From Nocardioidaceae bacterium SCSIO 66511 (GTDB lineage: Bacteria; Actinomycetota; Actinomycetes; Propionibacteriales; Nocardioidaceae), in contig CP095846.1 of the NCBI GenBank assembly GCA_023100825.1, positions 4,092,001 through 4,156,000 on the forward strand: a stretch of DNA of 64,000 nt. The letters run 5' to 3'. This document shows positions 53,872-63,049 of this stretch, in pieces. The position numbers and the translations under genes were made by a program. The notes under the pieces were generated by a model. The model was given only the letters and a program-made list of their open reading frames with translations. It did not search any database and had not been told where the DNA came from. The first letter of the stretch is position 1. Each line of letters starts with the position of its first letter.

Positions 53872-55500
53872 ATGGGTGAGGAACGCACGAGAGGAACGGC
53901 GAGGCGGGCTCTACCGGCACTCCTACTCGCTGCGATGGTCCTTGCGGGATGCTTCGGCAGCGAACCCGATGAGTCGGCCGTGTCCGAAGAGATCGAGCAG
54001 CTCACCCCAATCCCACGGGTCCAGCCGTCAGCGGACGCCGTGCGTGCCGATCGCGATCCAGAAGCCGTCACGACCGCCCTGTGGCGGCTCGACGCGTGCC
54101 GCCTCGTCGCGGGCCCGGATGACCCCGTCGAACGGGAGTCGCCGCACATGTGCCGATTCGGACCACGAGGCGTGATGCGATTGGTGATCGGAGTGCGTCT
54201 GGAACCGGCGGACCGGTACGGGCTCATGCCGACCAATATCGCTGGCGCGAAGGCGTACGTGCTCCCCGCCAAGAGCATCAGGGGCTGCACAGGCTGGCTC
54301 CCGGTCAGCTTCACGGAAGCGATCGAGATCGACGGAGCCTGGGACGCTTCGGACTGTGGTCCCGTGCGCACAGCGCTACGGCGCACAGTCAAGACGATCC
54401 GAAACGGTAGTGGCCGACGCATCGACACCGAGCTCGGCGCCCTCGACACGTGCAGGCTGTTGCGACGCGGGTTCGACGCGGAAGACGGACATCTCCAGTA
54501 TGTCTACGGCTCCAGCTCCGACGAGGGAATCGACACCTGTCGCGCAGTGTCGTCGAAGGCGTACGCAACAGCAGCCGCAGACCCGGTGACCCCGTGGACG
54601 GCGACACTTCGGGTCCACACCGGAACGGAGGAGTCGTTGGCCGTTCGCGGGACCCACCCGCGCGTCGACTCCCCCATAGACGGGCACCGAATCTACCGCG
54701 GAGAACCCTACTTCCCGCAGGCGTGCTCGCTATTGTGGGCCGAGTCATCGACGGTCCTGGAACTGCAGGCGCAGTCATGTCCGAACGCGCAGCGGGCCGC
54801 CCAGCGGGTTATAGAGGCACTCGACGATCCACCTGACCGGTCGTTGGAGCCCCAGCATCGTCTGCTCTACGGACGGAACGAGCCCGATCATGAGAGGCGT
54901 GGTGACTGCGTCGACTACATGCCGCTGATCTTCGGCCGCAAGTACCAGTGGGACACCGACCTGCCTCCCGGTCCGATGTGTCATCCGTACACGGACCCGG
55001 ACGTACCGGCCGACGCTGCCGAGCAGGTCGTCGCCGCCGAGTCAGACCCGAACGTCACCTGCGCCATCGCTGTCGGCGCCGTACGCGAGGAGGTCACCGA
55101 CCGACTTCGTCCGGCGACCCTGAGTCCGAGGAACTCGTCGGCTGGAAGAACGGACCCGATTCTCATAACTCAGAACCGCCCTCCGCTTCGAGCAAGACCA
55201 TGCGTGTTCGTCGACCCCGAGAGACGGATTCAGGCGCAGGTCTACGTTTCCACGGATCCGTTGCCGGTCTCCCGTCACGAAGCGACGTTGATCCGTAACG
55301 GCACTGGCACCGTGCACACGGGGATCCTCGGGGCGTACGAGGCGGGCTACGCGGTCGGTCTCGGGGACGATCCGGCAGACAGTGGCTATGTCGCCGTACT
55401 CGTCGGTCATCGTGGTCGATGGTCAGACAGGATTCCCCACGGCGGACAACGAAAAGCGGCACGTCGGATCGCCGAGACGATCGCTGAGCAGCTTTCCTAG
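53872..55500 (+). CDS. Lipoprotein with repeated cysteine-bearing modules
   Basis: 542 aa from the ATG at 53872. Signal peptide and lipobox 'LLLAAMVLAGC' give lipid attachment at Cys27 on the outer face of the membrane. At least two similar modules follow, each opening with LDxCRLL/V ('RLDACRLVAGPDD' near 73, 'ALDTCRLLRRGFD' near 190), and a third with 'GDCVDYMPLIFG'. Each holds paired Cys. The pattern is like DUF3558-type lipoproteins. Composition is less GC-biased and codon use looser than in neighbours. Function unknown. Confidence 0.75.
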   Translation: MGEERTRGTARRALPALLLAAMVLAGCFGSEPDESAVSEEIEQLTPIPRVQPSADAVRADRDPEAVTTALWRLDACRLVAGPDDPVERESPHMCRFGPRGVMRLVIGVRLEPADRYGLMPTNIAGAKAYVLPAKSIRGCTGWLPVSFTEAIEIDGAWDASDCGPVRTALRRTVKTIRNGSGRRIDTELGALDTCRLLRRGFDAEDGHLQYVYGSSSDEGIDTCRAVSSKAYATAAADPVTPWTATLRVHTGTEESLAVRGTHPRVDSPIDGHRIYRGEPYFPQACSLLWAESSTVLELQAQSCPNAQRAAQRVIEALDDPPDRSLEPQHRLLYGRNEPDHERRGDCVDYMPLIFGRKYQWDTDLPPGPMCHPYTDPDVPADAAEQVVAAESDPNVTCAIAVGAVREEVTDRLRPATLSPRNSSAGRTDPILITQNRPPLRARPCVFVDPERRIQAQVYVSTDPLPVSRHEATLIRNGTGTVHTGILGAYEAGYAVGLGDDPADSGYVAVLVGHRGRWSDRIPHGGQRKAARRIAETIAEQLS

Positions 55501-55512
55501 CCAGTGCCCGAA

Positions 55513-56475
55513 TCAGAGGTTCTGACCCAATGCGCGCGCGAGCAACCCCGGGTCGACGTTGCCGCCGGAGACGATCGCGACGGTCGTGCCGCCCGGGAGG
55601 TCTCGGCTCCGCTCGACGTACGCGGCGGCAGCGACGGCTCCGGACGGCTCGGCCACGATCCGGGCACGTACGGCGATCTCTCGCATCGCAGCGCGGATCG
55701 CGTCTTCGCTGACTGTGACGACGTCGTCGACGTGGGCCTCGATGTGCGTCCAGTTCAGGTCGCCGACGGCGCCGCCGCGCAATCCGTCGGCGATCGTACG
55801 AGTGGTCAGGTCGGTCGACCAGTTCGCGCGGTCGCCAGCGGCGAAACCTTCGGCGAGGTCGCCCGCCAGCTCCGGCTCGACCCCGATCACGCGTACGTCC
55901 GGCCGACGGGATTTGACTGCAACGGCGATGCCGGAGATGAGCCCGCCGCCGCCGACCGGTACGAGCACAGTGGCGAGGTCGGGCAGCTGGTCGACGAGTT
56001 CGAGCCCGATCGTCCCCTGCCCGGCAATGATCCGCTCGTCGTCGAACGGCGGCACGACCGCGGCACCCGTACGCTCGGCGATCGCGGCACAGGTGGCGGC
56101 GCGGTCTTGGACCGGGACCATCACGATCTCAGCGCCCCACTCGCGCGTCGCGTCGACCTTCACCTGCGCGGCGCCCTCGGGCATGACCACCGTCGCGCGT
56201 ACGCCGGCGACTCGCGCCGCGAACGCGACGGCCTGACCGTGGTTGCCGGACGAATGGGTCACGACACCGGCCGCGCGCTGCGCGTCGGTGAGGCCGGCGA
56301 GCGCATTGGTCGCACCGCGCAACTTGAACGCGCCGGTCGGCTGCAGGCATTCGGCCTTCGCCCACAGCGAGCCACGCCCATCCTTGGCCGCGACGGGCAG
56401 TACGGGCGTACGAAGGCAGGTGTCGGCGACTACTTTGGCGGCCGCCTCGATGGCATGGATATCGACGAGATTCAC
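55513..56475 (-). CDS. Threonine/serine dehydratase family PLP enzyme
   Basis: 320 aa from the GTG at 56475. PLP Lys is K51 in 'PTGAFKLRGATNAL'; 'THSSGNHGQAVAFAARVAG' and 'VPVGGGGLISGIAVAV' are fold-type II signatures. There is no C-terminal ACT regulatory domain, so it is a catabolic-type threonine dehydratase or serine racemase/dehydratase rather than the biosynthetic IlvA. Convergent with the lipoprotein gene (12-base gap). Confidence 0.9.
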   Translation of the reverse strand: MNLVDIHAIEAAAKVVADTCLRTPVLPVAAKDGRGSLWAKAECLQPTGAFKLRGATNALAGLTDAQRAAGVVTHSSGNHGQAVAFAARVAGVRATVVMPEGAAQVKVDATREWGAEIVMVPVQDRAATCAAIAERTGAAVVPPFDDERIIAGQGTIGLELVDQLPDLATVLVPVGGGGLISGIAVAVKSRRPDVRVIGVEPELAGDLAEGFAAGDRANWSTDLTTRTIADGLRGGAVGDLNWTHIEAHVDDVVTVSEDAIRAAMREIAVRARIVAEPSGAVAAAAYVERSRDLPGGTTVAIVSGGNVDPGLLARALGQNL

Positions 56476-56561
56476 GCCACCAGCGTGCCAGGTGGGCGAT
56501 CGCCGCTGAATCGATACCTGGTCATTGGGCGGGAGTTGGCCGCGCAGCATACTCTGGAGAC

Positions 56562-56903
56562 GTGGGCAAGGCACTTCTCGTCATCGCGGTACTCGTGATG
56601 ACGATCTTCGCGTTCTACGACGTGCTGGCGACTCCGCGGGGCGCCACACGCCGGCTGCCGAAGTGGGTCTGGGCAGTCGCCGCATTCGTGCCGGTCATCG
56701 GCCCGCTCCTGTGGTTCATCATCGGCCGCCCGCGGCGACGCCGCACCCCACCTCCGCGGCAACCGCGAAGGTCCGTCAGCGGTCCCGACGACGACCCCGA
56801 CTTCCTACGCGATCTCAACCGCAACCCCGAAGACGTGCTCGAGGAGTGGGAGAAGGAGTACCGCCGCAAGCGGCGCGCCCACGGCGAAGATCCCGAGCGC
56901 TGA
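56562..56903 (+). CDS. PLDc_N domain membrane protein
   Basis: 113 aa from a GTG at 56562. Two membrane helices, with 'LPKWVWAVAAFVPVIGPLLW' typical of the PLDc_N (cardiolipin synthase N-terminal) domain, then a basic and Arg-rich cytoplasmic tail with 'FLRDLNRNPEDVLEEWEKEY'. The catalytic PLD domains are absent. Function unknown. Its stop lies one base from that of the convergent ccsB gene. Confidence 0.85.
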   Translation: MGKALLVIAVLVMTIFAFYDVLATPRGATRRLPKWVWAVAAFVPVIGPLLWFIIGRPRRRRTPPPRQPRRSVSGPDDDPDFLRDLNRNPEDVLEEWEKEYRRKRRAHGEDPER

Positions 56904-56904
56904 C

Positions 56905-57900
56905 CTACTTGGCGTACGAGTGCAACCCGTCGACGAACAGGTTCACGCCGACGTAGTTGAACAGGAACGTCGCGAACGCCACCAGCGCGAGGATCGCGGC
57001 CGCCTTGCCCTTCCACCCGGCGGTCGCCCGCGCGTGCAGGTAGCAGGCGTACGCGACCCAGGTGATGAACGCCCAGACCTCCTTGGGATCCCAGCCCCAC
57101 GCCCGGCCCCATGCGTGGTACGCCCAGATCGGGCCCGCGATGAGCGCCGCGAAGGTGTAGAGCGGGAAGGCGAACGCGTGGATGCGGTACGAGAGCCGGT
57201 CCATCTTCGCCGCCGCCGGCAACCGCCAGATGTAGCCGTCGCGGTCTTCGCCCTCGGGCGTACGCGCCTCCGCCCGCGCGCGGACGAGGTAAAGCACCGA
57301 CAGCGCCGCACCGATGGCGAACGCTCCGGCCGAGATCATGGCGGCGACGACGTGCAGGACGAGCCAGTACGAGTCGAGCGCGGGCACCAGCGGGCCGGCG
57401 GGTACGTACACCAGCATCGACAGGCCGAGCACGATCACGCCGAACCCGGTGACGATGCCGCCCAGCCAGTTCAGGTCGGCGACCTTCACCATCACCAAGA
57501 ACATCCCGAGGACGGCCGTGATGCCGGCCATCGAGAACTCGTACATGTTGCCCCACGGCGCGCGGAACTCACCGGAGGCGGCGATGCGGGTCGCGACACC
57601 GACGGCCAGTAACGCGAACGCCAGCACCGTCAGGGAGAGGCCGATCCGCGCCGCGACCTCGCGTCGGAACTCCGCATCGGAGTCGACCGCGGTCTCGCCG
57701 GCGGCGGCCGTGGTCGAGTCGACGCTGCCACCCGCGGCCGACACCAGCTCACGCTGCTCGGCGCGGCTGCGGCGCCGGGCACTCGTCACCTGTCGGGTGA
57801 GCGCCCACTCGACGATGTACGCCAGACACGCAAGGCCGAGTACGACCGTCGCCGACGCGACCGAGTAGTTCGAGAAGTTGGCGTACTGCTCGACGCTCAT
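56905..57900 (-). CDS. ccsB: Cytochrome c biogenesis protein CcsB/ResC
   Basis: 331 aa with about eight membrane helices and the heme-handling WWD motif as 'WAYHAWGRAWGWDPKEVWAF'. Conserved His residues flank it ('SYRIHAFAFPLY'). With ResB it carries heme across the membrane and attaches it to apocytochrome c. The start overlaps the resB stop (ATGA). Last gene of the operon. Confidence 0.94.
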   Translation of the reverse strand: MSVEQYANFSNYSVASATVVLGLACLAYIVEWALTRQVTSARRRSRAEQRELVSAAGGSVDSTTAAAGETAVDSDAEFRREVAARIGLSLTVLAFALLAVGVATRIAASGEFRAPWGNMYEFSMAGITAVLGMFLVMVKVADLNWLGGIVTGFGVIVLGLSMLVYVPAGPLVPALDSYWLVLHVVAAMISAGAFAIGAALSVLYLVRARAEARTPEGEDRDGYIWRLPAAAKMDRLSYRIHAFAFPLYTFAALIAGPIWAYHAWGRAWGWDPKEVWAFITWVAYACYLHARATAGWKGKAAAILALVAFATFLFNYVGVNLFVDGLHSYAK

Positions 57901-59495
57901 GCTGATGCGTCCTCCTGCTTTCCGGTTGACTCCTGCAGCTTCTCGACGAACGTGTCGAGCTCACCTGCGGGATCACCGCGCGGCACCCGGTCGAGCGCGG
58001 CGACCTCCACTACCGTACGCGACCCGCCGTCTGAGCCGTCGTCGAGACGGCGCACGCGCACCCACGTACGCCGGGGCCGTATGTACAGCGACAGCATCAG
58101 CCCGAGCAGCCCGATGACGACTCCGGTCAACGGCACGGTCTGGCCAGGGGTGTCGCTGATCTGGAACCGGGCGAACTCGCGGAGTCCGACGAACTCGATC
58201 GAGCCGTGCCCGCCGGGCAGATCCGCGACCTGTCCGAGCGAGAGGTTGACCCGGTAGGGCTGACCGTCCTTGCCTTTCAGCTGGGTCAGACCGTCCTTGT
58301 TCAGCGAGTACACCGACTGTGACTCGCCGGAGTCCATGCCGAGGTCGCCGTAGTAGACGAACAGCCCGAGGTTCGGGTTGACGGGTCCGGGGAAGATCGA
58401 CACCGGCGCCTCCCCCTCGGCGAGGGTGGCCGCAGTCGGCAGGAAGAAGCCCTGGAAGCCGAGCTGCTCGGGTCGGGCCTCGGGCACCTTGATGACACCG
58501 GGCGACGTGTACGTGCCGTCCTCGGGCAGGAACGGTACGGGGCCGTCGAAGGTCACCTGTCCGTTGCCGTCGGTCACCTTGACGACGGGCGCGTAACCCT
58601 GGCCGACCAGGAAGACCGACGTGCCGTCGATATCGAGCGGGTGGTTGACGCTGACGTTGAACGGCTGCTCGTCACCGCCCGGCTCGGAGGTGTACGTACC
58701 CTCGGCCTCGAAGTGCTTCGGCGCTCCGCGCTGTGGCCCGTCGACCTGGAACTGCGCGTCGAGCTCGTCGAGGTGCAAGGTGAACGGCGGCATCTGGTCT
58801 TCGGTGAACGCCGCACCGGAGGAGATCTCGTCGTACTGCGTGATCGTATTCGAGAATCCGTTGCCCTCGGTGACGATCACGTTGCCGCGGTAGCCGTACA
58901 GCCCGCCGGCGGCGACGCCGATGAGCACCACAACGAGTGAGCAGTGGAAGATCAGGTTGCCCGCCTCGCGCAGGTAGCCGTTCTCGGCGCGCAGCTCGTC
59001 ATCGACGACATCGATGCGAGCCCGCTTGCGCCGCAGGATCGTACGCGCGTGCTCGAGCACGTCCTGCGGATCCGTTGCCGTCTCGTACGTGCGGGACTCC
59101 GGCAGCCGGTCGAACCGCTTCGGCGCCTTGGGCGGCCGTGCCCGAAGCGCTCGCCAGTACACGCCGAGCCTGGGGACGATGCAGCCGAGCAGCGACACCA
59201 TCAGCAGGATGTAGACGGCGGAGAACCACACCGACGTGTACACGTTGAACAGCCCGAGCTTGTCGTAGACGGGCGCGAGGTCGGGATGCTGCAGGAAGTA
59301 GCGTTCGACGGCCTGCCGGTCGACCGAGCGCTGCGGCACGAGCGAGCCCGGAATCGCGGCGAGGGCAAGGAGGAGCAGCAGCATCAGCGCGGTACGCATC
59401 GACGTCAGCTGCCGCCAGATCCAGCGGCCGAACTCGCGCGTCGTCATCGCCGGCGCGGGCGGCGTCTTCTTGGGTCGTTTCGTCTGGGTCGCCAT
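57897..59495 (-). CDS. resB: Cytochrome c biogenesis protein ResB
   Basis: 532 aa from the ATG at 59495, which overlaps the ccdA stop; a longer frame upstream has no support. Three N-terminal membrane helices ('LTSMRTALMLLLLLALAAIP', 'VYILLMVSLLGCIVP', 'AGNLIFHCSLVVVLIGVAAG'), a large extracytoplasmic domain and a final helix ('VPLTGVVIGLLGLMLSLYIR'). The His in 'LIFHCS' is the likely heme ligand. It is the ResB/Ccs1 partner of CcsB in system II. Confidence 0.94.
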   Translation of the reverse strand: MATQTKRPKKTPPAPAMTTREFGRWIWRQLTSMRTALMLLLLLALAAIPGSLVPQRSVDRQAVERYFLQHPDLAPVYDKLGLFNVYTSVWFSAVYILLMVSLLGCIVPRLGVYWRALRARPPKAPKRFDRLPESRTYETATDPQDVLEHARTILRRKRARIDVVDDELRAENGYLREAGNLIFHCSLVVVLIGVAAGGLYGYRGNVIVTEGNGFSNTITQYDEISSGAAFTEDQMPPFTLHLDELDAQFQVDGPQRGAPKHFEAEGTYTSEPGGDEQPFNVSVNHPLDIDGTSVFLVGQGYAPVVKVTDGNGQVTFDGPVPFLPEDGTYTSPGVIKVPEARPEQLGFQGFFLPTAATLAEGEAPVSIFPGPVNPNLGLFVYYGDLGMDSGESQSVYSLNKDGLTQLKGKDGQPYRVNLSLGQVADLPGGHGSIEFVGLREFARFQISDTPGQTVPLTGVVIGLLGLMLSLYIRPRRTWVRVRRLDDGSDGGSRTVVEVAALDRVPRGDPAGELDTFVEKLQESTGKQEDASA

Positions 59496-60241
59496 CAGAC
59501 CACCGTCGTCACGGTCGGGAACCACGAACGCATCTCGACCACCAGCCAGTCCCACCAGCCGGTGACGAGCGCGACCCCGACGAGGATCAGCAGGCCACCG
59601 CCGATGTAGGAGATGACGCGCTGGTGGCGGCGTACCCACCCGATCGCGCCCATGAAGCGACGGAAACCCACCGCCGCGAGAACAAACGGCACACCGAGGC
59701 CGAGGCAGTACGAAAGCGTCAGCAGTGCTCCCCTGCCGGCGCTCGCCTCGGACATCGACAGCCCGAGTACGGCCGCGAGGGTCGGCCCGAGGCATGGGGT
59801 CCAGCCGATACCGAACAGCGCACCGAGCACCGGAGCCGCCGCGAGTCCGACGGCGGGAACGGAGTGGATGCGGATGTCGCGCTGCAGGAACGGGATCCAG
59901 CCGATGAAGGCGATGCCGAGGATGATCACCAGGATGCCGACGACGATCGACACAGTGCGCTGGTGCTCCTCCAGCCGGAACCCGATGTTGCCGAACAACG
60001 CGCCGTACGACACGAAGACGACGGAGAAGCCCGCGACGAACAGCAGTGCGCCGAGCACCATCCGGCCGCGCCTACTCGACTCGAGGTCGGCCGCCGACAG
60101 GCCGGTCATGTACGAGAGGTAGCCGGGCAGCAGCGGTACGACGCACGGCGAGAAGAACGACACGAGCCCCGCGATCAGCGCGATCGGGATCGCCAACACG
60201 AGAGCGCCGGAGACGGCGGTCTCACCGAACCAGGTACCCAC
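59495..60241 (-). CDS. ccdA: Thiol-disulfide transporter CcdA
   Basis: 248 aa from a GTG at 60241 (sharing its G with the resA TAG). Six membrane helices with the redox cysteines in 'SFFSPCVVPLLPGYLSYMTG' and 'FGIGWTPCLGPTLAAVLGLS'. CcdA moves reducing power from cytoplasmic thioredoxin to ResA outside. It overlaps resB by four bases. Confidence 0.95.
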   Translation of the reverse strand: MGTWFGETAVSGALVLAIPIALIAGLVSFFSPCVVPLLPGYLSYMTGLSAADLESSRRGRMVLGALLFVAGFSVVFVSYGALFGNIGFRLEEHQRTVSIVVGILVIILGIAFIGWIPFLQRDIRIHSVPAVGLAAAPVLGALFGIGWTPCLGPTLAAVLGLSMSEASAGRGALLTLSYCLGLGVPFVLAAVGFRRFMGAIGWVRRHQRVISYIGGGLLILVGVALVTGWWDWLVVEMRSWFPTVTTVV

Positions 60242-60831
60242 TACGAATCGGCCTGTACATCCTCGACGAGACCGATCAGGGTCGAAGCGGTCGTCTCACC
60301 GCGTACCTGCGCGGCCACCCGACCGTCGCCGTCGATGACCCAGGTCGTCGGCACCGCCGGCGCCGGCATCGAGTCGACGAAACGCAGCACCTGCTCGCCG
60401 TCGTAGTCCTGGATCGTCGGGAAGGTGAACCCGGCCTCCTGGGCGAACTGCACGTCCTGCGAGGGAGTGGTCTCACCGGCCTGACTCTTAGTGGCGAGCC
60501 CCAGGAACTGGACGTTCTTCGATGCGAGTCGTTTGGAGGCCTCAACGAGCTCGGGCGCTTCCTTACGGCACGGTCCGCACCATGAGCCCCATGCGTTCAC
60601 CACGATCGTCTTACCGGCGAAGTCGTCGGTCGAGACGGGCTTGCCCTGCAGATCGTCGCCCTCGAGCGTCGGCGCATCCTCCCGGTCGGCGGCATCGACT
60701 CGGGTGATGGTGCCGTCGCCGCTGATGAATCCGGTGTCACCGCCCTCGGCGGTCGAGCAGCCGGCCACCACGACCAAGAGAGCCGCGGCAGCGCCGAGGC
60801 TGCCCATGCGCCGGTTGGGGTACTGCACCAC
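60241..60831 (-). CDS. resA: Thioredoxin-like lipoprotein ResA
   Basis: 196 aa. Lipobox 'VVVAGCSTA' with lipidated C25, then a TlpA-type thioredoxin fold with active site W84-C85-G-P-C88 ('NAWGSWCGPCRKEAPE'). It keeps the haem-binding cysteines of apocytochrome c reduced and is itself reduced by CcdA, the next gene. A GTG start at 60831; another GTG follows immediately. Confidence 0.94.
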   Translation of the reverse strand: MVQYPNRRMGSLGAAAALLVVVAGCSTAEGGDTGFISGDGTITRVDAADREDAPTLEGDDLQGKPVSTDDFAGKTIVVNAWGSWCGPCRKEAPELVEASKRLASKNVQFLGLATKSQAGETTPSQDVQFAQEAGFTFPTIQDYDGEQVLRFVDSMPAPAVPTTWVIDGDGRVAAQVRGETTASTLIGLVEDVQADS

Positions 60832-60837
60832 GAACCG

Positions 60838-61503
60838 TCACGCACCTGCCGTGAAGCTGTCGGCGACCTTGCTCGTCAACAGGTCGCGCGCCGGCTCGTT
60901 GTACGTGAGGGAGACGATGCGCTCGCCGACGTATTCGACCGACGTGATGCTCGCGAGCGAGCACTGCCGGCGGCGCGGGTCGTGCGCGAAGCGGCGCCCC
61001 TCGATCGCCGTCCGCGCGGTCCAGACAGGTAGCTGATGGGACACGATCAGCGCCTCATGGCCTTCGGCCGCGTCTCGGGCGTCGGCCATCGCGGCGAGCA
61101 TCCGCGCGGCGATCTCGGTGTACGGCTCACCCCATGACGGCCGCAACGGGTTGCGCAGCAGCCACCACGTACCAGGGTGGCGCAACGACCCGTCGCCGAC
61201 ACCGAACTTCTTGCCCTCGAACTGGTTGCCCGCCTCGATCACCCGGGTATCGGTGTTGACCTCGAGATCGAACGCCGCGGCAGACGGCTGAGCCGTCTCC
61301 TGCGCGCGCTCGAGCGGAGACGCGACGAGATGGGTGACGTCGGCCTTGCGTTCGACCAGCCACTCGGCCGCCCGGTCGGCCATCTGTCGGCCGAGGTCGG
61401 ACAGGTGATAGCCGGGAAGTCGGCCGTACAGGACTCCGCGGGGGTTGAAGACCTCACCATGGCGCATCAGGTGCACAACAGTGCGGGCGGCGTTGTCTGT
61501 CAC
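60838..61503 (-). CDS. Histidine phosphatase family protein
   Basis: 221 aa from a GTG at 61503. The catalytic 'HLMRHGEVFNPRGVLYGRLP' begins near residue 12 and 'EALIVSHQLPVW' carries the second His. The phosphoglycerate mutase-like fold here is a phosphatase of unknown substrate. Its position between hemL and resA matches Mycobacterium Rv0525. Confidence 0.9.
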   Translation of the reverse strand: MTDNAARTVVHLMRHGEVFNPRGVLYGRLPGYHLSDLGRQMADRAAEWLVERKADVTHLVASPLERAQETAQPSAAAFDLEVNTDTRVIEAGNQFEGKKFGVGDGSLRHPGTWWLLRNPLRPSWGEPYTEIAARMLAAMADARDAAEGHEALIVSHQLPVWTARTAIEGRRFAHDPRRRQCSLASITSVEYVGERIVSLTYNEPARDLLTSKVADSFTAGA

Positions 61504-61530
61504 TGAACTTCCCCGGTCTCGTTTCGTACG

Positions 61531-62880
61531 TTAGCTGGTTGCGGATGCGGCGGCGCGGGCGGCCGCCGGGAGGGCGGCGGCGATCCGCTCGACCGCGTGG
61601 TCGTCGTGCGCGGCGGAGACGAACCACGCCTCGAACGCGCTCGGTGGCAGGTAGATGCCGGCGTCGAGCATCGCGTTGAAGAACGCCTTGTGCTGCTCGA
61701 CGTGCTGCGCCTGCGCCTGCTCGAAGTTGACGACGGCATCCGTGCCGTCAACGAAGAAGATGCTGAAGAGGTTCCCGGCGGCCTGCGCGACATGCGGTAC
61801 GCCGGCCTCGCTCAGCGCGTCGGATGCCAGCGAGCGTACGCGCGCTGCGACCGTGTCGAGATGGGCGTACACGTCATCGGTGGCCAGCCGAAGCGTGGTG
61901 TAGCCGGCCGTTGTCGCGATCGGATTGCCCGACAGAGTGCCCGCCTGGTAGACGGGGCCCTCGGGCGCCAGCTGGCTCATCAGATCGGCCCGACCGCCGA
62001 AAGCCGCGGCCGGGAAGCCGCCGCCCATCACCTTGCCGAACGTCATCAGATCGGGTCGCCAGCCCTCGGCGGCGCCGTCGAGGCCCCAGTGGCCGGACCG
62101 GCTGACGCGGAACCCGGTCATCACTTCATCGCTGATGAACAGCGCGCCGTGGCGGGTGCAGGTCTCGCTGACGAACTGGTTGAAGCCGGGCAGCGGTGGT
62201 ACGGCGCCCATGTTGCCCGCGGCGGCCTCGGTGATCACGCAGGCGATCTGGTCACCGTGCTCGGCGAACGCCTTCTCGACGGCGCCGGTGTCGTTGTACG
62301 GGAGTACGAGCGTCTGCGCGGTGGAAGCATCGGGTACGCCCGGCGTACCCGGGAGACCGAAGGTGACGACACCCGAGCCGGCCGAGACGAGTAGCGAGTC
62401 GACGTGACCGTGGTAACAACCGGCGAACTTAACCACCAGGTCGCGCCCCGTACACCCGCGAGCAAGCCTGATCGCCGACATTGTGGCTTCAGTGCCGGAC
62501 GAAACCAGGCGCACCGAGTCGACAGGAGTACGGGTGACGATCTCTTCGGCGAGCAGTACCTCCGGCTCGCTGGGCGTGCCGAACGACGTGCCCGCGGTCG
62601 CGACACGTTGCACGGCATCGATCACCTCCGGATGGGCGTGGCCGAGCAGCATCGGGCCCCACGACCCGACCAGGTCGACGTACTCGTTGCCGTCGACGTC
62701 GGTGAGGTACGCCCCGCGGCCGCTCGCCATGAACCGCGGTGTGCCGCCGACCGCTCGGAAGGCACGAACGGGCGAGTTCACGCCCCCGGGTGAGACCGCG
62801 CGGGCGCGCTGGAACAGTGCCGCGGAGGCAGGTACGTCGGAGCTCGAATCGGCGGTCACGAATCCATTGTCGCTGACCAT
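61531..62880 (-). CDS. hemL: Glutamate-1-semialdehyde 2,1-aminomutase
   Basis: 449 aa from the ATG at 62880; another ATG lies three codons upstream. The signature '[19 protein letters not shown]', '[16 protein letters not shown]' and the PLP Lys K283 in '[19 protein letters not shown]' are diagnostic. It makes 5-aminolevulinate for heme, which fits the cytochrome c operon that follows. First gene of that minus-strand run. Confidence 0.96.
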   Translation of the reverse strand: MVSDNGFVTADSSSDVPASAALFQRARAVSPGGVNSPVRAFRAVGGTPRFMASGRGAYLTDVDGNEYVDLVGSWGPMLLGHAHPEVIDAVQRVATAGTSFGTPSEPEVLLAEEIVTRTPVDSVRLVSSGTEATMSAIRLARGCTGRDLVVKFAGCYHGHVDSLLVSAGSGVVTFGLPGTPGVPDASTAQTLVLPYNDTGAVEKAFAEHGDQIACVITEAAAGNMGAVPPLPGFNQFVSETCTRHGALFISDEVMTGFRVSRSGHWGLDGAAEGWRPDLMTFGKVMGGGFPAAAFGGRADLMSQLAPEGPVYQAGTLSGNPIATTAGYTTLRLATDDVYAHLDTVAARVRSLASDALSEAGVPHVAQAAGNLFSIFFVDGTDAVVNFEQAQAQHVEQHKAFFNAMLDAGIYLPPSAFEAWFVSAAHDDHAVERIAAALPAAARAAASATS

Positions 62881-62959
62881 GGAACCCATCGTTCGCGCGG
62901 CCCGTCGTACGCGATGTTGGGACCGCAGGCCACCCTGCGCGAGCAAAGTCAGCGGTCTC

Positions 62960-62989
62960 TTAACACAAGAGCCGATCCTGACATAGGGT
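62960..62989 (+). promoter_or_regulatory. Promoter candidate for the transglycosylase gene
   Basis: TTAACA (62960-62965), 18 bases, then TAGGGT (62984-62989). This fits a primary sigma promoter pointing to the gene that starts at 63050. Spacing and -10 box are plausible but not perfect. Confidence 0.45.
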
Positions 62990-63049
62990 GGGCCACGAAG
63001 ACCGTCGGCTCGGGAGACGACGGCCGGACGAGGCGGGGAGTGAGAGCGC

